From Diaporthe sp. PMI_573 (taxonomy: Eukaryota; Ascomycota; Sordariomycetes; Diaporthales; Diaporthaceae), in assembly GCA_021399435.1 (NCBI GenBank), contig JAJTUP010000072.1:62001-126000 (forward strand): 64,000 bases of DNA, in the 5' to 3' direction. A program made the position numbers and the translations under genes. Position 1 is the first letter of the stretch; each line of letters starts with the position of its first letter. A model generated the notes under the pieces. It was not told the DNA's origin and ran no database searches. It saw only the letters and a list, made by a program, of their open reading frames with translations. Below are positions 43,761 to 55,391 of the stretch, one piece after another.

Positions 43761-45096
43761 CTAGAAATCCTGGAAGTATCCATCATATTGTTCCCTGAGG
43801 TCCTCTGTGTACTTATCATAGGTGGCGTCTTCCTCCGGATATGTATCAAAGCACTGCGTGTCCCCAAGGAACCTGATGGGCGGAATTATTGGGCCCTTGT
43901 GCCGTCGGTTGAAGATGTCATCCCAATTCACGCCGCGGAAGAAGGGGTGCTCCTTAACCCTCTTCGCGCCGCCGCTCATGTTGCCCAGCCTGCGGGATTG
44001 GTCGGCGTTGCAGAAGGAGCAGACGATGTCTTGGGCTTCTGGGGAAGTTGGCGGTTCTTGTGGGAAGATTATAGTCTTTTCGACAATTCTATTGCAGAGG
44101 TCAGTACTGGTCTTGTCCCAGCGTCTTCCAGACAATGCCCGGCGGGACCACATACTGCTTATATAGCTGGAATGGATCCTGATGCCAAAACGGGGGAAAG
44201 CCCATCAGGAACTCGTATATTAAAATCCCGAGTGCCCACCAGTCTACCGCTGTGGTGTACCCTTGATTCTGTATGACCTCCGGCGCTAGGTACTCGGGTG
44301 TGCCACATAATGTGCGGGATTCTGATGCACCGTCCTGTCCGCCGATTCGTTTCACGAAGCCAAAATCCACAAGCTTGATATGCCCTTCCTCGTCTAACAG
44401 AAGGTTTTCGGGTTTTAGATCCCGATGTGCGATGCCGCCTTGCTGCTCGTGTAGATATTCTAACACCAGGACGATCTCTGCGGCGTAGAAACGAGTCATC
44501 TCCTCGTCGAAGCGGCAGAGTTTTCGGAGATGAGAGAAGAGCTCACCTCCGGGCTCGTAGTCAAGGAGGAGGTAGAGCGATTCGCTGTCGGAAAAGGAGG
44601 CCAGGAGGTTCGTGATGAATGGGTGACCACTCACCTCGCCAAGAATTGCCCGTTCATGCCGCACATGATCGATCTGTTTGAGTTTGATCACTTCAGGCTG
44701 TTGTCAGACACAAAGCCCGGCGCTGAGAGAAGAGATGCCAAGACATGAGCCTCGTTGTACGAACCTTTTGTTTTTCGTAAGATTTTCAGTGCAAACACTC
44801 TTGCTCGCTCCGCTTCGTTTTTCGGACTCGCCAATCGCACAAGATATACACGAGCGAATGTGCCTTTCGGAAAGTCTCAGTGAGCTCGCCCAATCCGTTG
44901 GGTGCCATTCCTACGTACCTGCGCCCAAGGTTTGCACTTTGGCGAATTCGTCTAGCTGTAGTTTTCTCGACTCGTTCGACGCATAATTGGGCGCTCCGGG
45001 GGTTATGATGTGCCCCATAGCTTGCATCTTGTCCAAAGTTTGATTTGCACCCACATGGCCTACCGCCGCTGGTATCTGGGCCACTGTCGCGGCCAT
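43761..45096 (-). CDS. cAMP-dependent protein kinase catalytic subunit-like, 379 aa
   Basis: Four exons (45096-44919, 44863-44765, 44690-44156, 44088-43761), introns 55, 74 and 67 nt, all in frame. The start ATG has a strong context (AACATGGCC); an upstream ATG at 45147 is weaker. Kinase hallmarks: Gly loop GAGTFARV (58-65), K86 (FALK), HRDLKPEN (D183), DFG (D201), activation loop RTLCGTPEYLAPE (T219). The AGC-type tail ends GYFQDF, the FxxF terminus typical of PKA. Short N-terminus. PKA phosphorylates R-R-x-S/T sites when cAMP frees it from the regulatory subunit. Ascomycetes commonly have two catalytic genes; this may be the divergent one. Intact despite its broken neighbours. DFGFVKRI differs slightly from the usual DFGFAKRV. 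Confidence 0.85.
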
Positions 45097-46223
45097 GTTA
45101 TACTGTCGAGATGCCCACAAGTCTGATGTGTGCAAATGAGATCTCATATGCGCCGCTACTCTGTGGAGACTCGTACCAGAGCAGATTGTTGCTTCTCGAC
45201 TTCAGGCAGAGAAGTCCACATAGGGTGTGATCAACGCCTCTTAGATTAGAGGCTGAGCGCGTGTGCGTATGTGCAGCCTCGTATACAAATTTCTTCCAGG
45301 GCCCGGATTGCGCCTTTGTTCGAAAATGATGGGGAAATATTGGTCTTTTAAGTTTTGCATGCCTTGTGAGCACTAATTCGTGGAGAAGAAATGCTGGACC
45401 AGAAATGAAACGAGAGAAAGCGGGTGACTTGTCGCCGAGCTTCTCCGGATAAGGCCCATCCCACCTTCTCGTCCACCCCCTCGCATACACACACTCCTTT
45501 TTTCCGCCCTGCTTATGTTTTGGTTTTTATTTCTGAGAATCCGGTTTCTTTCTTTCTTTCTTCTCAAATCTTGCACAATCAGCGAGCGAAGTAAATTCCG
45601 CCAGATTGAAGTCCTCATTTCGTAATACATGATTTCGACTATTTCCCAATGGAATAAGAATTTACCCATTGCAGAAGCCTATTTATTAGTAGTTTTTAAT
45701 ACTACAGTCCGTTTGGGCAACTAACCAGTGGTCTCAATAAAGACCATATACACAATCAAGGAACCTAGATAACAGACTTTCGAGATGTACAACTGGAAAC
45801 AGTACTTGTGCGAGAATTGCGAGTGTGAAGGAGGAAATTATTGCACAATGTCCCGACTCAGCTGTACGTGGTACGGAGTGTACCATCAATGCCGCCACGT
45901 CTGAGATTCTGGAGCAGGTTTTAGGAGGCAAATGCGGCCCATGTAGATATCCTACGCCTGTTAGTAATTGAAAACTGCCGTAATTGAAAGTCAGAACAAC
46001 GTCGGTTTCTCGAGGACCGAGTGATAGGCTTGCAGTCTGAGTTTACTTATAAAGGGGATCCGAAGATAAACTGTTGCTATATTTGCTGGAAATATTCCCG
46101 GCCCTTAACTAGGTAGAGGTTCTTGTTGTATGTGGTGTGGTAATTAAGGTACCAACCATGTCCCTACCAAGGAGGGCGTACCTAGTACCCTATATAGAAC
46201 AGTAAGTATGTATATGTGTATAG
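45097..46223. other. upstream region of the kinase gene
   Basis: Long 5' region. TTTC repeats at 45545-45570 (AAAG-rich on the kinase strand) are typical of fungal promoters. No gene found. Confidence 0.45.
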
Positions 46224-46649
46224 CTATGCATAAGGGGCAATACTTGCCTTCCTGCCTGATTTAGTATTGCTACTGCTCCTATATTTGGGGTTTCGGGGCT
46301 TGTTCCCATTTTGGTCGAACCATCGCTCGGCTAATCGACATGCCCTGCTCGGATTCGTGACAGCTTTCCTTAGCTTGGGATAGCGACTGAGGAAGCGAGA
46401 GAAGAAGTGTGAGTAGCAAATAGGGGCCAGTCGTCTCAGACGGCGAAGAAGGTTGGCTTGGTCGACAACCATTAAAGCAACTAGCCCAAAGCCGCCGTTG
46501 CAGAGGAGCTGGATATACCAGACAAAAATGTCCTCCTCCCAGGGCAGAAGAACACCTAGGCGACCGGAAGATCGTGAGAATAGCTGTGGTCGATCCTCGG
46601 AATCAAGAGAATTGAGATGCTTCTGGACGGCTGTATAGCTGATCGGCAA
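46224..46649 (-). pseudogene. Fot1/pogo transposase N-terminal fragment
   Basis: The minus frame resembles the DNA-binding N-terminus of Fot1/pogo transposases: a LLPWEEDIFVWYIQLLCNGG stretch in place of the usual L...E..L..WI..L...G, then HFFSRFLSRYPKLRKA (W..RFL.R.P.L type) and CRLAERWFDQNG. It lacks an ATG and the catalytic domain. It is unrelated in extent to the fragment at 11366-12027, which holds the complementary part. Confidence 0.5.
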
Positions 46650-47648
46650 ATCTCCTATCCAGAGGGCTCAAAATGCAATAGATCAAAAATCTGAGAGCGC
46701 CAACGAAGAGAGCGATGTCGATTCAACTAGTGAGCTAGAAAGCTGTATAGAAGTAGTCATATTGGATGAGGAATAGTTAATTGAATTGAGTGTGTTGAAT
46801 TCTGGGGTTGCTTATTTAGGTGGCCCACTGAGGGGGGACTAGACTTAGACTACCTAGGTACTTAGGTACCGCCCTCTTTTGATCCATACGGATCTTTTCC
46901 CCGGAGACTTCTCTCTCCCCGCCATGCCTCTTTATACAGTGATTATATGATACACCCCTAAACTACGCCCCTTTACTCCTATAATCAGTCAATTACTAGG
47001 TTACAAACCCCTCAAATCGTGTCCCGGGCGACGTTGTTTGCCACGTCTGGCGCGTGTGCCTTGTTTGCTGCCTGGTAATCCATGTCAAATGGAACATCAG
47101 TCATGGGTGGATTGTAGAGTGTAGTGGTGTTGAGAACGAGATAGGGAAACGCTGTCATTTTATGCCTTTGACCAAGGATAAGGACTGTTAGAAATCCAGT
47201 CCTTTGCAATCGTCTTTTAAGTGCGCCTTTTCCTCGTTGTCACAGTAAATACACTGTACTTGCATTATAACAGTTTGGTACTTTGCTAGAACACGTCATT
47301 GAGTGAATTGATTATGAATATATACATTACATGTAAGTTACCAACTTCCAATAACCTGACCGCATACTGTGAAGTCCTTATAAAATCGAACTATGAACAG
47401 AAGTACGTTCTTTCATTGGGAGGGGACTTCTGCCTTAGTTATGTGTGCGGTACACTTTGTTACACCTGTAGAAGGGCATTGAAAAGTACCGTGTTGAAAC
47501 TCATCGATCTGCAGCTATGAGAGGGATACTGTCTAGTAGGACACGTAATCTATCCTGCCTGCTGTTGCGGCTCTCAGTGTTTGTATTTGAGATCGGAGAT
47601 TCGCACGCTGACAACACAAACGAATCCATCATCCGCAGCGAGAAAAAC
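46650..47648. other. intergenic, unassigned
   Basis: Contains a short minus frame at 47209-47012 without motif, and TAGGTAC repeats near 46850-46870. The right part is presumably the promoter of the secreted-protein gene. An in-frame upstream ATG at 47517 is less likely as a start. Confidence 0.4.
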
Positions 47649-48407
47649 ATGAAATTCCCAAACACTAACATGCTCCTTTCCTTGGCCATGAAGGTGATGG
47701 CCATAGCAATCAGTTCGCCTGACAATCTCACCTCTGCCGCCGTGACCATCACCGTAACGGAACCAGTCTGTACGAATAGCCGTGCTGGAGAGCCTACTCC
47801 CCTGTCTGTGGCCAGCGCCCTGGCCACCGCCGCAGACGCTTCAGCTGCTTCCCTCATCGCCAACTTGACGGCCTACGTCCACTATGAAGACGCCGCGGCT
47901 CCACAATATGCTTTGAACACCACGACTGCCACGACCGTGGCCAGCGCGACCAACTGTCCCGCCCCGCCGACCTTCGATCTGAGCCCTGTCCTGTTTTCTA
48001 GTATCTTCAATGGCGATCTCAGCAACACCACCGTTGAAGACATCGATGCGAACGGCACCCAGCCCCTTGGTCAGCGCTGGTCCAAAGGCCGCCAATCGCT
48101 CTGTTTCACTTCGAGCAGCTGGGTCGGCACGGGCTACTATGCTATCTACCTAGACGGTTGGGGTCAAGAAACGGCTGGCTGTGGGAGAGGAGCCCTGGAC
48201 AACATCCGTGGCCAATGCAATGACGTTCAGAACTGGGAATGCATATTTTGGGGGACCGGCGTGCTGCTGACTTTCTACCTCTCGGGGGCACCGAGATCCA
48301 AGTGTGCTGTGAACGCGATGTGGCTTGCTTCGCCAAAGGGCCACAGAGAGGAGGGCCTTTGCTGCGTGTATTTGGGTTCTCCGATTGGGAGAATGAACAC
48401 CTGTTAG
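47649..48407 (+). CDS. candidate secreted cysteine-rich protein, 252 aa
   Basis: From ATG 47649 the protein starts MKFPNTNMLLSLAMKVMAIA, which fits a signal peptide. A Ser/Thr/Ala-rich stretch with several N-glycosylation sequons (NLT, NTT, NGT) follows. The C-terminal half has spaced cysteines (SLCFTS, AGCGRG, GQCNDV, WECIFW, SKCAV, LCCVY, MNTC) and aromatic residues, as in small secreted fungal proteins stabilised by disulfides. An upstream in-frame ATG (47517) would bury the signal sequence. I do not recognise the family; a secreted or cell-wall role is inferred from composition only. Intact frame. Confidence 0.5.
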   Translation: MKFPNTNMLLSLAMKVMAIAISSPDNLTSAAVTITVTEPVCTNSRAGEPTPLSVASALATAADASAASLIANLTAYVHYEDAAAPQYALNTTTATTVASATNCPAPPTFDLSPVLFSSIFNGDLSNTTVEDIDANGTQPLGQRWSKGRQSLCFTSSSWVGTGYYAIYLDGWGQETAGCGRGALDNIRGQCNDVQNWECIFWGTGVLLTFYLSGAPRSKCAVNAMWLASPKGHREEGLCCVYLGSPIGRMNTC

Positions 48408-49675
48408 CGTATCTTCCACTTTGGTACAATTCTTTTTAGAATTATTCTGTAACTCTGTAATCTAGCGCATGGCGTCGCGTCGTGCGCGTGGGAGTTGCAT
48501 CAAAACGCGATTGCAGGGAACCAGGGTCTTCCTGCTCGACAAATATCTCGCGACGGGGAACGACGGGGGATGTACTCACAAGTGGAAGGCATGGCAAGAT
48601 GGTGCGGTTTTTGCATCGCGTTTCTGGCGCTCCGCGATGCGCTGCATTAACTCGAGCTCTGCATATGCAGTTGGATTGCCAGGGCAGAGCTGAGACGTAA
48701 TGAATCTTGTGCTGTATTCAACTCTACATGCTCTTTAAATACAAGATTGACACTCACAAGCAAAAGAAGTCTGCTTATTGAACCCGCTTTATATGTGTTC
48801 CGAACGAGAGTGTTTTCAGCAAAGGCGTTTTTCAGACTCATCCTGGTTATCGTCTCCCGGACCATGAAGATGCAGGGGATACGCCCCAACAGGCAGTCGA
48901 AAACCTTTCAGTAGGATCGAACTCAGTCTCAAGCCTGAAGATTGCTTGGTGCACAACGCCCTTCAAGCGCAGAAGGTGGTTGGGGGCCCCCTGTTGATGA
49001 TGGACGCTTCCTACCCTCCATTACCTTCGAGGCACGAGGCCATCTTTTGAAACTGGTGCCTTCTGCTCCTGCATCCTTCCGTTCTCAGCAACATTTCTTG
49101 GCTCCACGGCGGTCCAGAAATCACGTTCGCGTCGGTGGGTCTCTTCGCTTCCAGCCTCGTTGCCGGGGTAGAGCGTGACACCTGCTGGGTGAACCATTCT
49201 CATCACTCGCCTTATTGGTGCCCATATCTCGCTAAACCCGTATTAATGGTGGTTGTCTGCATGCACATGCAGTCAGGAACGCCAGCCACCATGGGATGAT
49301 CGATTCATTCAACCTGGTTGGCCCCTCAGCTCAAGACTTGTCAATCGTTTGTACATGAGTGGGCAGGGAGGGTTGCTGTGTTCTTGTTTTCCTTGTTCTC
49401 TTGGCTTAAGAATGTGGAGGGGGGGTTGGTAGGGAAGGCCAGAACAGCCACGATAAATACGTGATTAAAACCCCATCTTTTCCATTTCATTCAATCTGGT
49501 TCCAATGAATCACTCAAAATCCCGCCGAGGCTCAACTTGCTGCAGTTTCATTGTCCACAACTAGCAAGGTGAGATGGTTGACGAGTTTCGAGGTGAAACC
49601 TCAACTTCCCCCGTGGGCAGAGAATTTCCAGACCGATTTCTCTTCAACCAATGTGGGTAGACCCGAAGCTGCCTG
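48408..49675. other. no supported gene
   Basis: Several short frames (48469-48700, 48942-49178) lack motifs. Nothing else seen. Confidence 0.4.
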
Positions 49676-49909
49676 TTGGAACAAGGTATTTACTTGGCAA
49701 TTTCAGCTCCATTGCCCGAGTACTCTCAATCTACCTCAGAGCATCCAGCGGCTAATTCTCAGAATGCACAAATACAGGCTTTCCCAGACTCAAGTGGAAA
49801 CGCTGCACGCTTGGAAACCAGTCACGGCGGTTTAACGCGATCATTGGCATGTCCATTTTACAAGTACAAACAACCTCTTATATGGGATTTTGTATTGGAA
49901 AATGTCTAA
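49676..49909 (+). pseudogene. fragment of a fungal zinc-finger-like protein
   Basis: The frame lacks an ATG. It is Ser/Gln/Asn-rich (disordered) and ends LTRSLACPFYKYKQPLIW. The LACPFYK motif marks the start of a Cys-rich region (ACPFYK...C...H) in a large class of fungal C2H2-type proteins. The following Cys/His residues are missing because the frame stops at 49909. Probably a truncated copy. Confidence 0.4.
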
Positions 49910-51524
49910 ACTGCACCAAAAAAGATGGTGAAGCACAAACACCAAAAGAGAAGGAATGGCCAGATGATGCGGGGTTTGGCTGATGCACAGTTGAGGCACC
50001 TAGTAAGCCGGCAGGCTTATGGGCGCCCGAGGGGACGACCTACGGGTAGTTAGACTTGGACGTGAATCCCGAGGCATCTGCGATAGCCCTAACGATGCGA
50101 CGCTGTCAGCTTAGGGGGCAAGGAATGATAAAACGCGCCAGAACATGGCATGGGGTCCGCACGTACTTTACTGCGGTAGCATCATATTCATCTTTCGAGT
50201 AAAGTACTACAGTATAGCGATTTTCCACACGTTCGAGATGCTGGCTGTACTTGCCAAAGGGTGCTGGAAGTGGTTAAAAAGTACCATATTATTGAATTTA
50301 GATTTCGGAGCTAATATCCTGGGTCACAAAAGGTACTTCTAGGTGCGACAAAAGTCCATAAAATTAGGTTGTGCTTCCGCGCCATGAGAGCACCGCAGTC
50401 TCGTTATCGTACTATGGCCCACCCCTTACCCGATCACAGCCCTCACCCGATCAGCCGCCACACCAAAAGTCCTCAACTTTAATAATGTCTAGAAAATTCA
50501 TTCCGTGATGTTGAGAAACGATTCGTATGATGTGGCAGAGGTGTTCCATCGGCTCATTCTTGAAGATGAGCGTGAGTGGCAAGAGAGAGCAAAATGGGGC
50601 GGAAAAGTCGCAACGGCGCAAGCGAAGTCGACGTAACTCAGATTACTCATCGTCTGATGACGCCTATGCGGCAGTTCCCATGGGCACCTTTGTGTATAAA
50701 GTGCCGTCCTCTGAGATATAATAATCTTTGTACACGCTTGGTGGCCCACTAAACATATGTCGCAAGTGCAGCACTCAATACTGAATTCCGTAGGCTCACC
50801 TCTTTTGGCCTCTAGAAAACTAAGATCTAATGCTTAACTTTTAGCAAACTTGAGCAGGCGTTCTGCAATACCTATATGGTGCAGCTTCTAAGCCTACTAG
50901 AACACTTTAGGATCGTGAAATCGTTCCCTAATGTCGAAGGTGTATCAGCAATGGCATATCAGGACCTTTCGTTTTTTAAAATAGATTTTCTAAAAGTAGT
51001 TCTGTGATTGATCCCGAATAAGACATCAAATGAACCAATGAACTTATAATCAAAACTGGGATTGATATTAGCGACATCTTCTGACCACATTCTCAACAGA
51101 TCGGCGTTGTGCCGATCACATTAACGGATTTCAAATTCTTTTCACGAAATTTAGGAAACCAACTTACAGCATTACACTCTTCTTTTTTATAGATCTGTGG
51201 TGCGAGAAGAACAACGTCACTGTGACAATGCACACAGTAAGGTGGTAAACCTTCTCGACAATTGTCTCCAGACATTTAATACTTGACATTATCAATTTGT
51301 TAAACAAGTGTAAAGTTTCTCATAACCAAAGTCTATTTAGCCAACTTTTCTATGCGAATTAGCGATTCAGATTCTTGAGATATGTACTGGATCTGCACTA
51401 GCAGCGTTCCCATGTGAAGAAGGATCCCAGAACCCGCAATAAGGAATCTTCGTATATTTCAATAGATATAAAATCTTGAAGTGTCGCGCCTTCGAATGTT
51501 ATTTCATAGCTACTATCTAACATA
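49910..51524. other. no supported gene
   Basis: AT-rich in the right part; only short frames without motifs. Confidence 0.4.
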
Positions 51525-51992
51525 ATGGCGTCTACCGAGACCATCAGCCCTGTGTCGAGGAGTGGCAGCTTTTGTGCGGATGAAACACGAGCTAACATCC
51601 TTACTCGGTCGTTTGCTGCATTGAGACTGGATGGTGTGACTCAAGAGAATGAGCATCGAATTTCATCCTACATTCCTTCTACTAGGTACGTTTTCTGTGG
51701 GATCCTTCATTATTCGGACCAGGTCAACTTGATAGCACGGCAACTCACAACTCACGACAGACTATGTCTGACGTACCAGCTTATAAGACAGAACGTTCGA
51801 GTGTTCTTCAAGGGCCATTATGAGAACATGTTCCGTGCATGGGTTTCCTTGTTGAAAGAAACAAACTTATCATACAATACTACCTCCTCAGACAGACATG
51901 TTATTAGTGCCTTCAGGGCAATCAACAATGTCTTTGAAAACCGAAATACTCCACCTCTACTTTTACGACTTGCTTATTTTCAATATATTTAA
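51525..51992 (+). CDS. hypothetical protein, 155 aa
   Basis: The ATG at 51525 in AACATAATGG context opens a single frame to TAA. It reads MASTETISPVSRSGSFCADE then a helical region (HDRLCLTYQLIRQNVRVFF; ISAFRAINNVFENR). I recognise no domain. Composition looks like a small soluble fungal protein; it may be a fragment. Confidence 0.35.
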   Translation: MASTETISPVSRSGSFCADETRANILTRSFAALRLDGVTQENEHRISSYIPSTRYVFCGILHYSDQVNLIARQLTTHDRLCLTYQLIRQNVRVFFKGHYENMFRAWVSLLKETNLSYNTTSSDRHVISAFRAINNVFENRNTPPLLLRLAYFQYI

Positions 51993-52299
51993 CAACATGT
52001 GCGTGTGAAGTGGTCTAGATGAATTGCAGTGGCTGGTGTCGATGGTGCTTCCGGGTCTTAGCAATCCCCTGCATTTTCCTCCACTTCTTCGGCTGAGACT
52101 CTCATCTGACGGCTCCACCGTTGCCGTCCGAGTAGTAAACCAGTGCAGTCTGGTGGGACATGTCGTTGTGATTCTTCTCAGCGGCAGTGATGTAACTGAG
52201 CTTGCCCGTGTTTCTCAGCTTTTTCTTGAGTGCCTGAGTGAGATGTTAGCTTCATGAAAACCAGGCATAATTCCTAAAACTTGAAAATATACCTCAATC

Positions 52300-52322
52300 C
52301 AGCGCTGACTTCAATTCAAGTA
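52300..52322. repeat. left TIR of hAT-1 copy 2
   Basis: CAGCGCTGACTTCAATTCAA then GTA; differs from the right TIR at two positions (TT against CC). Confidence 0.85.
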
Positions 52323-52450
52323 AGTCAAGTTCGGGGGTGTAACTTGATTACTTGAAATAAAATCGTCCGTGAACTTACTTAACTTGATTTGAATTGATAT
52401 ACTTGAATTGAAAGCGCTAACCTGAGGCCAGGATGAAGCTATTGGTACTC

Positions 52451-55011
52451 TCACGCCTCCACTCCATCCCAACCCATCAGGTCTCCACCAAAACTGACGA
52501 CCTCGCCCACAGTGATCGCTTGATGGCCTAGCCAATTCCGTAGGCACTGTATTTCCTCTATTATCTCGGGGCTTAAGCTATGCCTTTGCGAGCTTACTGT
52601 CAACTTTGTGACACTAAACGTCCGCTCAGGATCGACAGACATAGCAGGAATTGCCAGGATATCGAGGGCAAACTTGCTCAGACGTAGATATTCTTCTTGG
52701 TGATCCTTCCACCATAGAATGGGGTTCAAGTTCTCTCGCCAGACTAGCCCTTGCCTCATATAAACTCCAAGCTCATCTTCTTCCTCCATCATGTATCAAT
52801 CGTAGCTCTGCATCCACTGGTCAAATTAACTGGGCTCATCTTGCTGCATCGCTTTTCCTATCACGGTTCTCGCTATCTCAAACTGCTCCTTACGTGGATA
52901 CTGTTATTCAAAGAATTCCCGGACACTGTTCTTAGCATCCCGTAGCCACACTAGTTGCTCGTGGCTAGTCCAGTTCGCCTCAAGCCAAGACACATTCCAG
53001 CGCGGGTAAAGAATAACGGCAGCCGGGTAAAGTGGCGATTGGCCAAGTAGACTGTAATACTCATCAAGCTTTAACCAACAGTTATTGATAGAGATTTGTA
53101 TGCATCGTCGGTAGTCATCATCAAGATTCTCAGTTTGCAAGAATGCACCAGTATATTCGTCTCGAGTATGCTCTGGCGGGTGTTTCTCGCGTCCGCGACC
53201 CTGGTCAACTCGTAGAGTACTACATCCTGAGAAACTATTAGCAAAATAGGGATGAGACGAGCGAATATAAACTAGAAAGCCGTACTCGTGGTTTCCGAGG
53301 CTCTGGTATTCCGTAGCTCATCAGCAGTACCATCAGGTGGCGAGAATATCAGTTTTTGCTCCTCAAAGAAGTTGAGCAAATATTCCATTCCGACCATCAC
53401 TTCCCACAAGGCGCCGTAACAGCCTTCTTTGGCCCAACCCTGGCACCTCATGGTGATCTCGTAGAGTGGTTTTAGTAGACTCTGTATCTCCACCAAGAGA
53501 AGCCAGTCCTGCGGTGAAAGATGATCTTGGAAAGGCACCCGTTGTCAGGGCTCTGCTGCCTTCGTGTCAAGATATGTAATAAAATGGTCAATCTGCTCTC
53601 GTTTGCAAATGGCACGCTGGATCATCAGAAACGTCAAATTCCATCTGGTTTCATTGTTCTGCATCAATTCGAGATCAATGGCAGCTCGGTCCTCCTCAAA
53701 GAGTTGATAATCGTCTTCATCGTGCTGGCTGCACGCCAGAGATTTCATCAACTCTCGCCGTTGCGGAGAAGCCCTGACGAACCGGACAATGTTATGCAGC
53801 TTTCCCACTGCTCCCCGTTTCCGCCAAAGTCAAAGCTCACGCTCTTCAACTTGGAAAGCCGCCTCGGTAAAAGCTTCTCGCTCAAATGAGTCAGGGTCTT
53901 TCCCCCAGAGGAACGCTCAAGCTGCAAGGTTAACAATATACCCAAAGCACCGTGTTCAATGGTTTCTAATATCCTCGTCGGCCATCGCAGGAGAAAGTTG
54001 ACGATAGAGGCTCGCCAAGCATGTGTCATTAGACGAGACATTGTCGCAGACACCCGCGCCAATCCGATCTCGTATCCCGTACTCGCCGAAGATGTCATAT
54101 ATTGTCGTTGCTTGGTTATCTCCGAAATAAGCTCCCCACACACGGCGCAGGGCAAGAAGTCGTGATTAGACTTGATAGGAGGCGTCGAGATAGTGAGCGT
54201 GGAGGCCAAGAAAAGCGTACCGGTTTGGAGAAGTCCACATGTCAAAGCTAAAGCTAATCCTTATGACTGCCTTCTCCAATTGACTCGATATTGCTCCCTT
54301 CTTTACCTCGAATAATTTCCGCATAGTATCACGCACCAACTGCCGGCTCCACGGCACCTCTTTTGCCAATGACGCATCGTGTAAGTCGAGCATTCGTCGC
54401 AAGTACAGATTCGACGGCGCCGTGAAAGGAAGATTGGCAGTGACGATCCAGCCAACCGTCAGCTCCTTCGCTTTATTAACATTGGATCTCGCAGTAGGAA
54501 GCTCCAGGCAGCGCCGTTTCGAAGGGGGGTGAATGTCAGCGCGAGACGAATCTTCGTCTGCATTGCCGTCCGCCTCAGTGATCATATGGGACCTATATCC
54601 AGTAAGACGCCAAAAGGAATAAATGCCGGGCTCATACAGATGCCATACCATATACCTTCGGAGATGCTCAATTGGCGACGTGGTGTTTGTCGCGACGAAC
54701 AACGAGCTCTTCCCGCGTTCATCACATTTCGAGCAAAGCCAGTAGGTCTGCAACGTCCGCAAATCAGGGCTGACTTCCGTGAGGAAGAATCCATGGGCTT
54801 GAATCCAGCTCCGCCGGCCTTTGCGATTCTTGTTGGCAATATACTCCTCTGGTATATACCTCTTGCAGCCGATCTGGACCGTTGGGAGATCAGCAAGAGT
54901 CGTTCTCCCAGATTCAGCCTTGATGGACGCAGCGTCAAGCTGCTGTTTCAGCGATTTGCGCTGACTGCTAATCCCCAGGAGCGTTTCTAGCGACTGCTGT
55001 TGTGCTGCCAT
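52451..55011 (-). pseudogene. hAT-1 transposase, copy 2 (multiple stops)
   Basis: The ATG at 55011 opens 281 codons: BED-type finger (YWLCSKCDERGKSS ... HLRRYM), linker, then SFDMWTSPNRYAFLGLHAHY. A TAA at 54166 follows, where copy 1 has CAA. Further blocks are in frame but broken by stops: IYDIFGEYGIRDRIGAGVCD, NVSSNDTCLASLYRQL, ELMQNNETRWNLTF and the C-terminal AIPAMSVDPERTF dimerisation region at 52700-52600. At least two more stops near 53900-53960 (TGA where CGA is expected). It carries the catalytic interval deleted from copy 1, so the two copies together describe the ancestral family. Confidence 0.88.
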
Positions 55012-55368
55012 AGCGGATCATTGGCGGATTGCGGATCGTGGATGCTACTCACAAAGGGACTACTTGGGTTCTGAGTCAGGTGCGACGCGTCTCGACCACG
55101 CGGGCGAGCAAACAATAAATCCGCGCCACCCTTGCCGCGTCCCTGGATTATCATTGGTGCAATCAGCTGGGAAAGGCGACACCAATTCATTACCCTAGAC
55201 CTTGGGCCGACAAGCTCTGAATGGCCTCGGCACTCTTAGGGCCGTCGCACAGGAAAACCCATAACATATGGTATTTCAAGTAAATCAAGTTTGGGGCATC
55301 ATAGACTTACTTACTTGAAATAATTTGGGCGGTCAACTTACTTGACTTACTTGATATACTTGACTTGA

Positions 55369-55391
55369 TACTTGAATTGGGGTCAGCGCTG
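55369..55391. repeat. right TIR of hAT-1 copy 2
   Basis: Complement of CAGCGCTGACCCCAATTCAA; identical to the right end of copy 1 at 10525-10547. Confidence 0.85.

Larger units (their letters stand above)
52300..55391 (-). mobile_element. hAT-1 copy 2: full-length hAT transposon, 3092 bp
   Basis: Starts CAGCGCTGAC at 52300 and ends with the complement at 55391. The first 23 nt of the TIRs agree at 21 positions. The 8-bp duplication CCTCAATC flanks it (52292-52299, 55392-55399). The subterminal zones are rich in ACTTGA/TCAAGT motifs. Coding capacity is ruined by many C-to-T type changes (see the transposase entry). It is the intact-ended relative of copy 1 at 7990-10547. Confidence 0.92.

Noticed and set aside
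43341..44276. 311-codon plus-strand frame
   Set aside because: It crosses the PIP-box ORF, the RER1 fragment and the antisense of the kinase C-terminus; no motif and mutually exclusive with better-supported features.
48150..48429. Minus-strand frames opposite the secreted-protein gene
   Set aside because: Antisense shadows with no start context or motif.
51687..51722. Possible 36-nt intron in the 155-aa ORF (GTACGT...CCAG)
   Set aside because: Removing it creates an immediate stop, so the unspliced frame was kept.
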